Below, in pieces: positions 1-9,763 of a stretch of 64,000 nt of DNA (its first letter is position 1; the number at the start of each line of letters is the position of its first letter). Where the stretch lies: the NCBI GenBank assembly GCA_965261475.1, contig OZ253454.1, positions 1,426,001 through 1,490,000 on the forward strand, in the 5' to 3' direction. The notes beneath the pieces were generated by a model. The model did no database searches. It was not told the DNA's origin and was given only the letters and a program-made list of their open reading frames with translations. Both the position numbers and the translations under genes were made by a program. The stretch comes from G965261475 sp965261475 [NCBI: bacterium] (GTDB taxonomy: Bacteria > SAR324 > XYD2-FULL-50-16).

Positions 1-182
1 TCCAACCCTCCTATTACTGGTACATAGCGGCGAAAAAAATTTAAAAAAGGATCGGTAATGCGATATAAATAACCTAATATAGGATGATATCCAAGAGATA
101 GCCAAGTCAATAAAGAGCGAATAATGATTAAAAAAATATAAATTCTAATCACCTTTTGTAAAAATATAAATGCTAAAAACAT
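1..182 (-). CDS. YggT family membrane protein (3' part missing at window edge)
   Basis: Reading the minus strand from an ATG at 182 gives 60 codons that run off the window start. The visible part has a hydrophobic first segment (about residues 2-29) followed by the YggT hallmark: a short loop, then RITDPFLNFFRRYVP and VIGG. YggT proteins are small integral membrane proteins of poorly defined role, linked to osmotic tolerance and cell division or chloroplast-type CCB3 functions in relatives. No Shine-Dalgarno block is visible. Identification rests on the loop motif; the second half is outside the window. Confidence 0.75.
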   Translation of the reverse strand, partial: MFLAFIFLQKVIRIYIFLIIIRSLLTWLSLGYHPILGYLYRITDPFLNFFRRYVPVIGGL

Positions 183-314
183 AATAGATATCTAAATATT
201 ACTGAGTCCAGTGACGATACATTGCAAATAACAACATACCAATCCGCTTACTTACTGCCATTCCTTACTAATTGCTAAAGAATAAACTAGAGATCAAGTT
301 CAAACTTACAATGT

Positions 315-2453
315 TTATTGGAACAGTATCTCTTGATATTTGGGTAACTGCCAAAGACTATCATCTACCATAGCCTCTATAGTATCTGATAAACTACGCA
401 CCTCACCCATGCAGGGTAAAATCTTACTTTGACTATATTTTGCTGCCTTGAGCTCTTCTTTGACATTTTTAGCATTAGCCAGTAGTTCTTTTAAACTATT
501 ATTTTTATCAATCAAAGAATTAATAGTAACAGTTAGTTTGCTCAACTGCTCTTTTTGATTGCTCAAACTCACGCTCGGTATTCCAGCTTGCTGACTAGCA
601 ATAATACTATTAGCAAGTTGCTCTTGTTGCTGATAACTGCTAGGCAACACCATACTATCAATTAAATTCCATAGAGTTTTAGCTTCAATACCTATAATAA
701 TAGCATATTTTGTAAGGCGAACACTTTGACGAGATATAATTTCTGCTTTACTTAAAACTCGATATTTCTCAAACAAATCTACAATTTCTTTTTTGGAATA
801 AACCGCAAAAGCATCTACCGAATTAGTAAAATTTGGTAAATTCCTTTTTTTTGCTTCTTTAGTCCACTGTGCAGAGTAATTATCTCCGTTAAAAACAATC
901 CTAGAATGTTCATCCCAAATTTCTTTGATAATATGACATATAGATAAATTTTTTTCTGTTTTTTTAGCAAGTTTTTTTGTTAATTGCTCAGTTACATAAT
1001 CCATAGAATCAGCAACTATAGTATTTAGAGTAAAGTTAGGTACGGCTATGTTTTGCGAAGAACCTAAGGCTCTAAACTCAAATTTATTACCAGTAAAAGC
1101 AAAAGGAGAAGTTCTATTCCTATCAGAATCCTGTTTTGGGATAGGAGGTAGAGTATCTACAAAAAGATCAATATTACTTTGTTTATCTGAATTAAAATCT
1201 TTACCTGCTGTAAATCTATCTAAAATACTTTTGAGAGCTTGACCTAAAAAAATAGAAATAATAGCAGGAGGGGCTTCATTTGCACCCATCCTATGATCGT
1301 TCCTAGCAGAAGAAACAGAAATTTTTAGCATTTCTGCGTGTTTATCAACCGCCCTAATAATAATAGCAATGATCAAAAGAAAAATACAATTTTCTTTTGA
1401 TTGCTTGCAAGGCTCTAACAAATTTTTTCCATCAGCAGTAATAGACCAATTACAATGTTTGCCGCTGCCATTGATACCTTCAAAAGGTTTCTCGTGTAGT
1501 AATGCTTTTAAATCATATTTTTCTGCTACCTCATCTAAAATCTGCATAATTAATAAATTTTGATCAGAGCTCAAAATAGAATCTTGAAAAATAGGCGCTA
1601 TTTCAAATTGAGAAGGAGCTACTTCATTATGACGAGTCGTAATAGGAATGCCTAATCGATAGGCTTCGTTTTCAACATCTTGCATAAAACGCAGTATTCT
1701 AGGCTTGATCGAACCAAAGTAGTGATCATTTAATTCTTGTCCTTTATAGGGAGAATTCCCTATGAGAGTTCTGCCACAAGCAACTAAATCAGGACGCTCA
1801 AAATAAGTGTTTCGATCTATTAAAAAATACTCCTGTTCGACACCAATATTAATGGCAACATTTTGACAGTTTTGACCCAAAACTGTTAGCAATTTTTTAG
1901 TACTTGTTGTGAGAGCTATGCAAGAACGAAGCAATGGAGTTTTTAAATCTAAAGCCTCCCCAGTGTAAGAAAAAAATACAGAAGGAATACAAAGGGTTGC
2001 TCCAAAATCTGCATCCTTAATAAAAACGGGAGAAATAGGATCCCAAACAGTATATCCTCTCGCTTCAAAAGTAGATCTTATTCCTCCTGATGGCAAAGAG
2101 GAAGCATCAGGCTCTCCTTGAATTAACATTTTTCCAGAAAATTCCATTCTTAATTCTCCATCAGAAGATAGGTCAATAAAAGAATCGTGTTTTTCTGCTG
2201 CAGATTCTGTGAAAGGCTGAAACCAATGTGTATAATGAGTAGCTCCATGATCTAGTGCCCATTCTTTCATTGCTTTAGCAACATCGTCCGCTATTTCTGG
2301 TGCTAAACTTTGTTTGTTCGCTATAGTTTGTTCTAGTTTATTAAAAACAGATTTAGATAATCTAATTTTTCTTTCTTGCCTATTAAAAACCTTGCATGCA
2401 AAGATTTTATCTGGTCTAGAAAATTGTTTTTCCGCTTGCATTACTTTTACCAT
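315..2453 (-). CDS. glnN: Glutamine synthetase type III (GSIII)
   Basis: Makes glutamine from glutamate, ammonia and ATP in the cytoplasm. The 712-residue length is that of the GSIII family, much longer than GSI or GSII (about 350-470). The N-terminal GSIII signature GATHYTHWFQP lies near residue 70. Catalytic-core motifs follow: GVEQEYF (204-210), NEVAPSQFE (about 276), NGSGKHCNWS (about 330) and a FRALGSSQN motif near 465. The C-terminal part is helical and charged. No glnB, glnD or GSI gene is seen nearby. GSIII is known from Bacteroidota, cyanobacteria and some other Gram-negatives. It is a single gene, with 96 bp to the YHS gene upstream. Confidence 0.95.
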   Translation of the reverse strand: MVKVMQAEKQFSRPDKIFACKVFNRQERKIRLSKSVFNKLEQTIANKQSLAPEIADDVAKAMKEWALDHGATHYTHWFQPFTESAAEKHDSFIDLSSDGELRMEFSGKMLIQGEPDASSLPSGGIRSTFEARGYTVWDPISPVFIKDADFGATLCIPSVFFSYTGEALDLKTPLLRSCIALTTSTKKLLTVLGQNCQNVAINIGVEQEYFLIDRNTYFERPDLVACGRTLIGNSPYKGQELNDHYFGSIKPRILRFMQDVENEAYRLGIPITTRHNEVAPSQFEIAPIFQDSILSSDQNLLIMQILDEVAEKYDLKALLHEKPFEGINGSGKHCNWSITADGKNLLEPCKQSKENCIFLLIIAIIIRAVDKHAEMLKISVSSARNDHRMGANEAPPAIISIFLGQALKSILDRFTAGKDFNSDKQSNIDLFVDTLPPIPKQDSDRNRTSPFAFTGNKFEFRALGSSQNIAVPNFTLNTIVADSMDYVTEQLTKKLAKKTEKNLSICHIIKEIWDEHSRIVFNGDNYSAQWTKEAKKRNLPNFTNSVDAFAVYSKKEIVDLFEKYRVLSKAEIISRQSVRLTKYAIIIGIEAKTLWNLIDSMVLPSSYQQQEQLANSIIASQQAGIPSVSLSNQKEQLSKLTVTINSLIDKNNSLKELLANAKNVKEELKAAKYSQSKILPCMGEVRSLSDTIEAMVDDSLWQLPKYQEILFQ

Positions 2454-2549
2454 TTTTATTCATCAAATTTATTTATCTACAAAAAAAATCTTTCAATATT
2501 GTTTTATGTTAACAGCGAGAGTCCATATCCTACTTAATAATTAAAACAG

Positions 2550-2993
2550 TTATTTTAGCTGCCAAATATCTTGCCACTTTCTATCCGCAAATTGAATAAA
2601 ATAGGTTTTGTTAGCTAACCATTTCTTGCGAAGCTCCAAATCATAATTCAAATATAGTTTTTCATCAACAATACTCCAAGATTCTGGTATGCTAGAAGCG
2701 AATACACCTTTGGACATAGCGTAGGCACAAAAACCTCCATATTGAGGTGCATATTTTTCAGGATTCTTTTTAAATAATTCTAGATTCTTTTGATTAGCAA
2801 ACTTCCATTTTGCACCTTTCCATTCATAGCTAAAAGCACTATCTCCTTGTACAGGTTTAGCATCTAAAAAATAAGCTACGGAATCATATCCATTGATTGC
2901 TACTTTCAAGAAAGACGAATAAACCCTATCTTTGGCACTAATCACTTGGAATAAGCCAAAAAATAACAAACAAAATAAAAAATTTTTTACCAT
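2550..2993 (-). CDS. Exported YHS-domain protein
   Basis: A 147-residue protein with a clear signal peptide (hydrophobic residues 4-19, likely cut after ISA). A YHS-type domain follows: INGYDSVAYF near 33, then a W-K-F-A-N-Q block and the PEKYAPQYGGFCAYAMSKG stretch near 80-98. YHS domains occur in metal-related proteins and in stand-alone periplasmic proteins whose function is not established; metal or haem binding is often guessed. It lies alone between glnN and the exonuclease gene on the same strand. I assign the family, not a function. Confidence 0.8.
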   Translation of the reverse strand: MVKNFLFCLLFFGLFQVISAKDRVYSSFLKVAINGYDSVAYFLDAKPVQGDSAFSYEWKGAKWKFANQKNLELFKKNPEKYAPQYGGFCAYAMSKGVFASSIPESWSIVDEKLYLNYDLELRKKWLANKTYFIQFADRKWQDIWQLK

Positions 2994-3053
2994 AAATTAC
3001 ACTTAATCATCACAGTAACACTATTGCTTTTTTAAAAACATCAAATTTGTAAA

Positions 3054-3638
3054 TTAAACATAACGAAGTAATTTAACTTTGCGATTGATTTGCAGCATAA
3101 CACTATCAATATTAGATTGCAAGTAAGTACGCCCAAAATCCCTTTGCATTTGTTGTAACAGGTCCTGTACAATTAGTACATCTCCTAAAGCACGATGTCT
3201 TTTGGTAGTTTTAATACCCAATCTGTCTACAACGCTGTCTAATCCGTGCTTTCTAAAAATAGGATATACTCTTTGAGATAGTTTTAAAGAACACAAAATC
3301 TTAGGATTGTATTTTATCTTCAATCTACAAAACTCCTTTTGTAAAAATTCTAAATCTATAAAAGCATTATGAGCTATAAGTAACTTTCCTTGTAAAATAT
3401 CAAATAACTCTTGTGATATTTTTTGAAATTTGGGTGCATTTTCTACCATTTTATTGGTAATACCAATATATCCTTGAATAAATTTTGAAATTCTTCTGTC
3501 GGGATTGATCAACCTTTCCCACTCCATAACCTTTTTGCCATTCTTAAAAACAACCAAACCGACCTCAATAATTCTGGCATTCCTAGGAACTCCATCAGTC
3601 GCTTCTATGTCTAAAATCACTGAATTATCAAAGATCAT
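3054..3638 (-). CDS. DnaQ-like 3'-5' exonuclease
   Basis: A 194-residue DEDDh exonuclease domain. ExoI is DIEATD (residues 10-15, with D and E in place), ExoII is [11 protein letters not shown] (about 90-100) and ExoIII is HRALGDV (about 147-153), giving the catalytic H and D. It consists of the exonuclease domain only, without an obvious polymerase-binding extension, so it may be the Pol III epsilon subunit or a stand-alone repair nuclease. Its start overlaps the dnaJ stop by 4 bp (ATGA type), so it is translationally coupled to the last gene of the grpE-dnaK-dnaJ operon, an unusual partner. Confidence 0.85.
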   Translation of the reverse strand: MIFDNSVILDIEATDGVPRNARIIEVGLVVFKNGKKVMEWERLINPDRRISKFIQGYIGITNKMVENAPKFQKISQELFDILQGKLLIAHNAFIDLEFLQKEFCRLKIKYNPKILCSLKLSQRVYPIFRKHGLDSVVDRLGIKTTKRHRALGDVLIVQDLLQQMQRDFGRTYLQSNIDSVMLQINRKVKLLRYV

Positions 3639-4747
3639 AAACTATTCTTATCTAAATCTTTTTTAAATTTTAAAACTGTTTTGAGTTGTTTGAGCTCTAA
3701 CTTTTTACTAAATTTGTTGAGCAAATCTGCTTGCGATGAAGAAAGATTGATAGGAACTTCTACAAGAATTTGTACCAACAAATCTCCTTTACTACCTCTA
3801 ATACTAGCGCACCCCTTACCTCTTAAATTAAAAACCTTGCCAGTTTGAGTACCAGCTGGAATTTTAAATTTTGCTTGACCATCTAGTGTAGGCACAACAA
3901 TCTCTCCTCCTAAAGTAGCCAAGGCTATATCTACAGGCACTTCACAAAGGACATTATTACCCTTTCTTTGGAAAAAATGATGTTCTTCTACATGAAAAAC
4001 TACATACAAATCGCCTGTTTTTCCTTCTCCTCTGCCTTGCTCACCTTCTCCAGAAAAACGAATCTTTTGTCCTGTTTGTACACCTTGAGGAATTTTAATT
4101 TTGAGTTTCTTATCTCTTTGTATAACAGTTTCTCCATGGCAAGTAGGACAAGGCACACTAATTACTTTCCCAGCACCTTGGCAATAATTACAAGTAGAAG
4201 AAAACGCGATAAAACTTTGACGTACCCTCATAAAACCTGTTCCATTGCAATGAGCACAAATAGTAATATCATTTTTTGAGCGAGCTCCTAATCCACTACA
4301 ATCATTACAAATTTCTTGCCTAGGATACGAGATGTCTATGCTATTACCTCGCACAGCATCAGCAAAAGAAATTTGTAAATTGTACTGCAAATCACTTCCG
4401 TTGTCTACATTCTTGCGAGCACCACCACCCGTGAAACCAGTAAAAATATCATCAAAAACATCTTTAAAACCACCAGAGAAAAAATCTTCAAAGCCTCCAG
4501 CTCTTCCGCCACTAAAACTACTAAATTCGCTGTCATGTCCAAACTGGTCGTAAGCGGAGCGTCTTTTAGCATTAGAAAGCACATGGTAGGCTTCAGATAA
4601 TTCCTTAAATTTCTCTTCTGCTTGTTTATTCCCTTGATTTTTATCAGGGTGGTATTTTAAAGCTATCTTCCGATATTGTTTTTTGATCTCATCAGTAGAG
4701 GCTTCTCTATTAACACCTAAAACTGTATAGTAATCTTTTTTTGCCAC
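3635..4747 (-). CDS. dnaJ: Chaperone DnaJ (Hsp40)
   Basis: Co-chaperone that delivers substrates to DnaK and triggers its ATPase. The 370-residue protein has all type I domains. The J domain (1-70) has the HPD motif. A Gly/Phe-rich linker covers about 75-110. Four zinc-binding CxxCxG-type repeats lie around residues 143-205 ([31 protein letters not shown]), followed by the C-terminal substrate-binding domain. It starts 3 bp after the dnaK stop and overlaps the exonuclease downstream. Confidence 0.98.
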   Translation of the reverse strand: MAKKDYYTVLGVNREASTDEIKKQYRKIALKYHPDKNQGNKQAEEKFKELSEAYHVLSNAKRRSAYDQFGHDSEFSSFSGGRAGGFEDFFSGGFKDVFDDIFTGFTGGGARKNVDNGSDLQYNLQISFADAVRGNSIDISYPRQEICNDCSGLGARSKNDITICAHCNGTGFMRVRQSFIAFSSTCNYCQGAGKVISVPCPTCHGETVIQRDKKLKIKIPQGVQTGQKIRFSGEGEQGRGEGKTGDLYVVFHVEEHHFFQRKGNNVLCEVPVDIALATLGGEIVVPTLDGQAKFKIPAGTQTGKVFNLRGKGCASIRGSKGDLLVQILVEVPINLSSSQADLLNKFSKKLELKQLKTVLKFKKDLDKNSL

Positions 4748-4750
4748 AAG

Positions 4751-6673
4751 TTAATTTTTCTTTTCCACATCTTCAAAATTGACATCCTCAGCATCATTTT
4801 TACTCTTGTTGTCACTAGCAGAAGTAGATTGTGTATTTTCTGCAGTATCACCACTAGTGTTAGCTGCTGCTTCGCTTTGGCTAAGTTTTTGCGATAATTC
4901 CTGAAAAATAGTAGAAAGAGCTTGAACAGCTTTGTTAATTTCTTCTGCAGAATCTCCTTTTACTTTACTCTTTAGCTCCTCAATAGCTGACTCTATTTTT
5001 TCTTTTTCCGATTTTTCAACTTTGTCTTTGCTATCATTTAGAATTTTTTCACACTGATAAATTAAATTATCTGCTTGATTTTTAGCGTCTATTAGTTCTT
5101 TCTTGCCCTTATCTTGCTCAGCATATTTTTGTGCTTCTTCTACCATTTTAGCTATTTCCTCATCCGATAAACCACCAGATGCGGTAATACGAATTTTTTG
5201 CTCTTTACCAGTTCCTTTATCTTTGGCAGAAACATTTAAAATACCATTAGCATCTATATCAAAAGTAACTTCAATTTGTGGTACGCCCCTAGGAGCAGAA
5301 GCAATACCCACTAATTCAAATTTTCCTATAGATTTATTATCGCTCGCCAACTCTCTTTCTCCTTGCAACACATGAATAGTTACTGCAGGTTGATTATCTG
5401 CAGCCGTAGAAAATACTTGTGATTTTTTGCTTGGAATAGTAGTATTCCTGTCAATCAATCTAGTTAAAACTCCACCTAGGGTTTCAATCCCTAAAGACAA
5501 AGGAGTAACATCTAGCAGTAAAACATCCTTAACATCTCCTCTCAATACTCCACCTTGGATTGCAGCACCAAGTGCTACCACTTCATCAGGATTAACACCC
5601 TTATGGGCTGATTTTCCAATAAACTTTTCTACTACCTCTATAATTTTTGGCATTCTAGTCATGCCCCCTACTAAAATCACATCATCAACATCAGAAGTAG
5701 TAATACCAGCATCTTTTAAAGCCATCTTCATAGGAGTTAAACATTTTTGTATTAAATCATCTACAATCTGTTCAAGTTTTGACCTAGTAAGTTTGACATT
5801 TAAGTGCTTTGGACCAGATGCGTCTGCTGTCACAAACGGCAAATTAACCTCTGTATCTGTAGCAGAAGAAAGTTCATGTTTAGCCTTTTCTGCTGCCTCT
5901 TTAAGTCTTTGCAGAGCCATTCTATCTTCTCTTAAATCTATGCCGTTATCTTTTTTAAACTCACTTGCTAAATAATCAATAATTCTTAGATCAAAATCTT
6001 CTCCACCCAAGTGAGTATCTCCGTTAGTTGATTTAACTTCAAATACACCATCTCCTAATTCCAAAACAGAAACATCAAAAGTACCTCCTCCAAGGTCAAA
6101 TACTACAATTGTTTCTTCTTTTTTCTTATCTAATCCGTAAGCCAAAGCTGCAGCAGTAGGCTCATTAATAATTCTTAAAATGTCTAATCCAGCAATTTTA
6201 CCAGCATCTTTGGTAGCCTGTCTTTGCGTGTCATTAAAGTAAGCAGGAACAGTAATGACAGCTTCTGTGACCTTTTCACCTAGATAATTTTCTGCAGTTA
6301 ATTTCATTTTTTGCAAGATAAAAGCGGAAATTTCTGCAATAGAAAAATTTTTATCGTCTACTTGGACCTGTGCTAACTTATTCTTCGCTTGAGTTATTTT
6401 ATAGGTTAAATTCTTAATATCATTTTGTACTATAGAAGAATCAAAGCTATGTCCAATCAATCTTTTAATAGAATAAATAGTTTTAGTAGGGTTAGTAATT
6501 GATTGTCTTTTGGCAATTTGCCCCACTAGCTTTTCACCTTTATCGGTAAAAGCAACAATGGAAGGAGTGGTTCTAGTGCCTTCAGAATTTTCAATTACTT
6601 TTGCGTCTCCTCCATCCATAACAGCTACGCAAGAATTAGTAGTTCCTAAATCTATTCCTATTACTTTGCTCAT
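4751..6673 (-). CDS. dnaK: Chaperone DnaK (Hsp70)
   Basis: ATP-dependent protein-folding chaperone of 640 residues, the usual length. The N-terminal nucleotide-binding domain shows [11 protein letters not shown] (6-16), the [11 protein letters not shown] phosphate loop near 195 and VGGMTRMP near 335. The linker [12 protein letters not shown] is near 387. The substrate-binding domain and a helical lid follow, with a low-complexity tail ending in acidic residues. Sequence style is proteobacterial ([17 protein letters not shown]). The upstream grpE is 76 bp away on the same strand. I did not recognise a CIRCE or a convincing RpoH promoter. Confidence 0.99.
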   Translation of the reverse strand: MSKVIGIDLGTTNSCVAVMDGGDAKVIENSEGTRTTPSIVAFTDKGEKLVGQIAKRQSITNPTKTIYSIKRLIGHSFDSSIVQNDIKNLTYKITQAKNKLAQVQVDDKNFSIAEISAFILQKMKLTAENYLGEKVTEAVITVPAYFNDTQRQATKDAGKIAGLDILRIINEPTAAALAYGLDKKKEETIVVFDLGGGTFDVSVLELGDGVFEVKSTNGDTHLGGEDFDLRIIDYLASEFKKDNGIDLREDRMALQRLKEAAEKAKHELSSATDTEVNLPFVTADASGPKHLNVKLTRSKLEQIVDDLIQKCLTPMKMALKDAGITTSDVDDVILVGGMTRMPKIIEVVEKFIGKSAHKGVNPDEVVALGAAIQGGVLRGDVKDVLLLDVTPLSLGIETLGGVLTRLIDRNTTIPSKKSQVFSTAADNQPAVTIHVLQGERELASDNKSIGKFELVGIASAPRGVPQIEVTFDIDANGILNVSAKDKGTGKEQKIRITASGGLSDEEIAKMVEEAQKYAEQDKGKKELIDAKNQADNLIYQCEKILNDSKDKVEKSEKEKIESAIEELKSKVKGDSAEEINKAVQALSTIFQELSQKLSQSEAAANTSGDTAENTQSTSASDNKSKNDAEDVNFEDVEKKN

Positions 6674-6749
6674 TTTATTTTATTTTTAATTGAGTTATAT
6701 TTTAATGAATTTTAAATTGCTACTACATACCATATCTAGCAAAAATGCT

Positions 6750-7409
6750 CTATGCTTTGGAAACATTATCAGTCTTTGTCTTAGATACTTGCACCATAGC
6801 GGGTCTAATAATCCTATCATGCAACAAGTAACCTGCCTTAAAAACAGCAGTTACTTTATTATCTTTCCTCTCACATGTCTCTAGTGTAGCAACAGCTTCG
6901 TGTCTTGTAGGATCAAAAGTCTCACCCAAAGTATTCATTTTTTCTATGTGATGTTGCTTGAAAACATCAAGAAACTGCTGATGCACTAGCCTAATGCCTT
7001 TAGCACATTCTTTAAAATTTTTGCTATCCTTATTATCTGTAATATGTTCTAGAGCTATCTCTAGGGAATCTAGCACCGAAAATAAATCTTTTGCAATACT
7101 CTCATTAGCATATTTTGCTTTTAGCTCACTGTATTGAGATTGTCTTTTTTTATAATTATCAAACTCTGCTGCCAACCGTAAAAATTGATCTTTGGACTGT
7201 ATAACTTCTGCCTTTTGAGCACAAACCAAGTCGGCTAACTTTTTTTGCTCTAATTCCATTTGCTCATCTTGCACTGGCTTTAATTTTGACTTTGATAAAG
7301 AAAGATCAATATCTGAATCTTTAGCATCTATCTCAGAGCTAGGTTGTTCTTGTCTAGTGCCTTGAGCCTTGTCTTCACATTTTTTACTATTTTGCTCTTC
7401 TTTGGTCAT
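6750..7409 (-). CDS. grpE: GrpE nucleotide exchange factor
   Basis: Releases ADP from DnaK. The protein has 219 residues: a charged, disordered first 60, then a long coiled coil (AEFDNYKKRQSQYSELKAK, about 93-111) and the C-terminal beta domain with GETFDPTRHEAVAT (about 160) and LLHDRIIRPAMVQV (about 195). The order grpE-dnaK-dnaJ is classic. It is the first gene of the operon, with 211 bp to the divergently placed start region of kdsB's neighbourhood; an A/T-rich leader without Shine-Dalgarno precedes it. Confidence 0.95.
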   Translation of the reverse strand: MTKEEQNSKKCEDKAQGTRQEQPSSEIDAKDSDIDLSLSKSKLKPVQDEQMELEQKKLADLVCAQKAEVIQSKDQFLRLAAEFDNYKKRQSQYSELKAKYANESIAKDLFSVLDSLEIALEHITDNKDSKNFKECAKGIRLVHQQFLDVFKQHHIEKMNTLGETFDPTRHEAVATLETCERKDNKVTAVFKAGYLLHDRIIRPAMVQVSKTKTDNVSKA

Positions 7410-7620
7410 CTATGTATTTTTTGCAAATTTATTGAGACCTTATAATTGTCACTACAAAACTTTGATAACTCATTAAAAACCAACCAATTGCAGTCATTGC
7501 CACCTAAGCTAAAATATTATAAAATATCTCTAATGCAATGTTGAGCTAATATAATCTACTTGTTTTATCGCAACTTTGTATGCAAAAGTCTCCATTGTCA
7601 TGCTATACATTTTAATTGTT

Positions 7621-8337
7621 TTAGTCAACAAAAAAATGCAAAATTTCTGCTACATCTTTGGCGGTATCTATACCAAAAAAATGGTTTTTAGCTAGAACTA
7701 CAGAGATCGAATAACCTGCTTCTAGAGCTCGTAGTTGCTCTAATTTTTCTGCTTTTTCTAACGAAGACAGAGGTAAGCTAGTGTAGTGTAATAAAAAATT
7801 TTTACTATATCCATAAACACCAATATGACAATAATATTGTGCTTGTAAGTTCTCGCTATAAGGAATAGGGGAGCGAGAAAAATACAGAGCTTTTAATTGC
7901 TTGCTTAAAACTACTTTCACTTTGGAAGTATCAGTAATTGCTGCTTTAGTTTGTAGAGGATACGCCGCAGTGACAAATTCGGATTCTTTTTGTTGTAATT
8001 TTTTGGCAATTTTAGCGAGCACACTAGATTCAATAAAAGGCTCATCTGCTTGCACATTAATAATATAATCGCAATCTATCTTGCTAGCAGCTTCTGCAAT
8101 TCTATCTGTACCAGATAAATGAGTGCTAGAAGTCATGATTACATTTTGCATAAATTGAAGGGCTACCTTTTGTATTTTTTCGCTATCAGTAGCTATGTAT
8201 ACTGGAGCTATTTGTGCAAGGCTAACTCTTTCAAAAACTCTTTGTAACATAGTTTTTCCCTTCAGATCTATCAAAACTTTTTCTTTCAAACGACTAGAAT
8301 TCAACCTTGCTGGAATTATAATTACTGTTTTATTCAT
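7621..8337 (-). CDS. kdsB: CMP-Kdo synthetase (3-deoxy-manno-octulosonate cytidylyltransferase)
   Basis: Activates Kdo with CTP to CMP-Kdo for LPS inner-core assembly. At 238 residues the length fits. The N-terminal nucleotide-binding motif IIIPARLNSSRLKEK is at 6-20, HLSGTDRIAEA near 95, the metal-binding NVQADEP near 115, and the C-terminal GIDTAKDV motif near 222. This gene is direct evidence for a Kdo-containing outer membrane, which matters for the glycosyltransferase array at 42.7-51.9 kb. It is divergent from the MATE gene, with 67 bp between starts that must hold both promoters. Confidence 0.95.
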   Translation of the reverse strand: MNKTVIIIPARLNSSRLKEKVLIDLKGKTMLQRVFERVSLAQIAPVYIATDSEKIQKVALQFMQNVIMTSSTHLSGTDRIAEAASKIDCDYIINVQADEPFIESSVLAKIAKKLQQKESEFVTAAYPLQTKAAITDTSKVKVVLSKQLKALYFSRSPIPYSENLQAQYYCHIGVYGYSKNFLLHYTSLPLSSLEKAEKLEQLRALEAGYSISVVLAKNHFFGIDTAKDVAEILHFFVD

Positions 8338-8404
8338 TTACGCTTTGTCTTTTCGCTAAATAAAAGTATGATTGTAAAACTATAACATAATTGATAGTAA
8401 AAAA

Positions 8405-9763
8405 TTGCAAGAAATAAATCTTACTAAAAACTCTATTCCTCACTCTTTAAACCAACTTTTTATTCCAGCAAGCGTAGGATTTTTTTTTAATGTACTATTC
8501 AATATCGTAGATACCTATTTTGGAGGACAAATCTCTCCACAAACTCTTACCGCGCTGTCCATCAATTTTCCTATTTTTTTTGTTATTATTGCAGTTGTTT
8601 TTGGTTTTGCGGATTCATATTCAGCTTTAATTGCTACTCAAATAGGTAAAGGACGAAAAGACATAGCAACAAAACTATTTTTTCAATCTTTAGGTTTTGG
8701 AATATTTCTTTCTGTTTTTCTTACTATTTTTGGTATTTTTTTTAGTAAACCCTTGTTGATATTTCTGGGTGCTCATGGGAATTATTTACAAGAGGCACTA
8801 GATTATATTCTGCCTATGTTTTATGGTTCTATTTTTTTAGTGCTAATTGGAAGCCTCAACTCTGGTCTCAGCGCTCAAGGGAATAACAAAATAAACCGCA
8901 ACTTTTTGATTGGCTCTTTCGTAGCAAATATATTTTTAGACTATTGGTTTATACACGGGGGCTTAGGGTTGCCTCCTTTAGGGGTTACAGGAATTGCACT
9001 AGCCACACTCTTGGTGCACGTCATAGGTGTTTTTTATTTTTTTTGGCATTTGAAAAAAACTTTTTTGCTAAAAACAATCCATTGGAAATATTTTATCCCT
9101 CAAAAATACTACTATCAACAAATTTTATCACAAGGCATCCCTGCTACTTTTAATCTACTCAATGTTAGTGTTTACTTTTTTATTGTCAATCGCTTTTTAG
9201 CTAGTTTTGGACAAGATGCAATCGCCGCCTACGGCATAGGATTACGTATTGGACAGCTTATTTTAGTTCCAATAATAGGCTTAGGAGTAGCTATTGCTAC
9301 TATGGTAGCTCACAACCACGGAGCAAATATGGAGACAAGAGTTAAAAAAATCATTAGTGTAGGACTATTTTATTCTTTAACAATAGCGTTCGTAGGTTGC
9401 TTGTTTTTATTTTTTACAGGAAAGATAGTCATGCAATTTTTTACCGATAGCAAAGTTATTATAGATATTGGAGCACAGTACCTACAAATAGAAGCTTTCG
9501 CACTTTTTAGCTACTCCTTGATACATGTTTCTGCTTTTGCTTTACAAGGATTAAAAAAACCAAGTATCTCGTTTTTGATAAATTTAGTAGGTAGTATTAG
9601 CCCCCTACCCACTTTGTTTCTACTCATTACTATTATGCAATTTAACACTAACTCCGTGTGGTGGGCATTATTTGGAAATAACTTGGCCATAGGAATTATA
9701 TTTATAATTTTTTTACAAATAATTTTAAAAAAAAGCTTTACAACAAAAAATGAAATTACATAG
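8405..9763 (+). CDS. MATE family efflux transporter
   Basis: An inner-membrane protein of 452 residues with about 12 hydrophobic segments in two repeats. MATE features include FNIVDTYFGGQISPQTLTALS near 27-48 (quoted in part), an ATQIGKGRKD motif near 80, and AAYGIGLRIGQL with VAIATMVAHNHGA in the second half. MATE proteins export drugs, cations or metabolites by H+ or Na+ antiport; the substrate cannot be read from sequence. A TTG start codon is used; no ATG lies close upstream. The 3' end overlaps the GT39-like gene by 14 bp, so it heads a five-gene plus-strand run. Confidence 0.9.
   Translation: MQEINLTKNSIPHSLNQLFIPASVGFFFNVLFNIVDTYFGGQISPQTLTALSINFPIFFVIIAVVFGFADSYSALIATQIGKGRKDIATKLFFQSLGFGIFLSVFLTIFGIFFSKPLLIFLGAHGNYLQEALDYILPMFYGSIFLVLIGSLNSGLSAQGNNKINRNFLIGSFVANIFLDYWFIHGGLGLPPLGVTGIALATLLVHVIGVFYFFWHLKKTFLLKTIHWKYFIPQKYYYQQILSQGIPATFNLLNVSVYFFIVNRFLASFGQDAIAAYGIGLRIGQLILVPIIGLGVAIATMVAHNHGANMETRVKKIISVGLFYSLTIAFVGCLFLFFTGKIVMQFFTDSKVIIDIGAQYLQIEAFALFSYSLIHVSAFALQGLKKPSISFLINLVGSISPLPTLFLLITIMQFNTNSVWWALFGNNLAIGIIFIIFLQIILKKSFTTKNEIT

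Noticed and set aside
1048-5975. Open frames on the plus strand opposite glnN, dnaJ and dnaK
   Set aside because: They are antisense shadows of strong conserved genes with no domain or start signal of their own.
7410-7480. CIRCE or RpoH heat-shock promoter before grpE
   Set aside because: No TTAGCACTC inverted repeat and no convincing CTTGAA / CCCAT pair at proper spacing.
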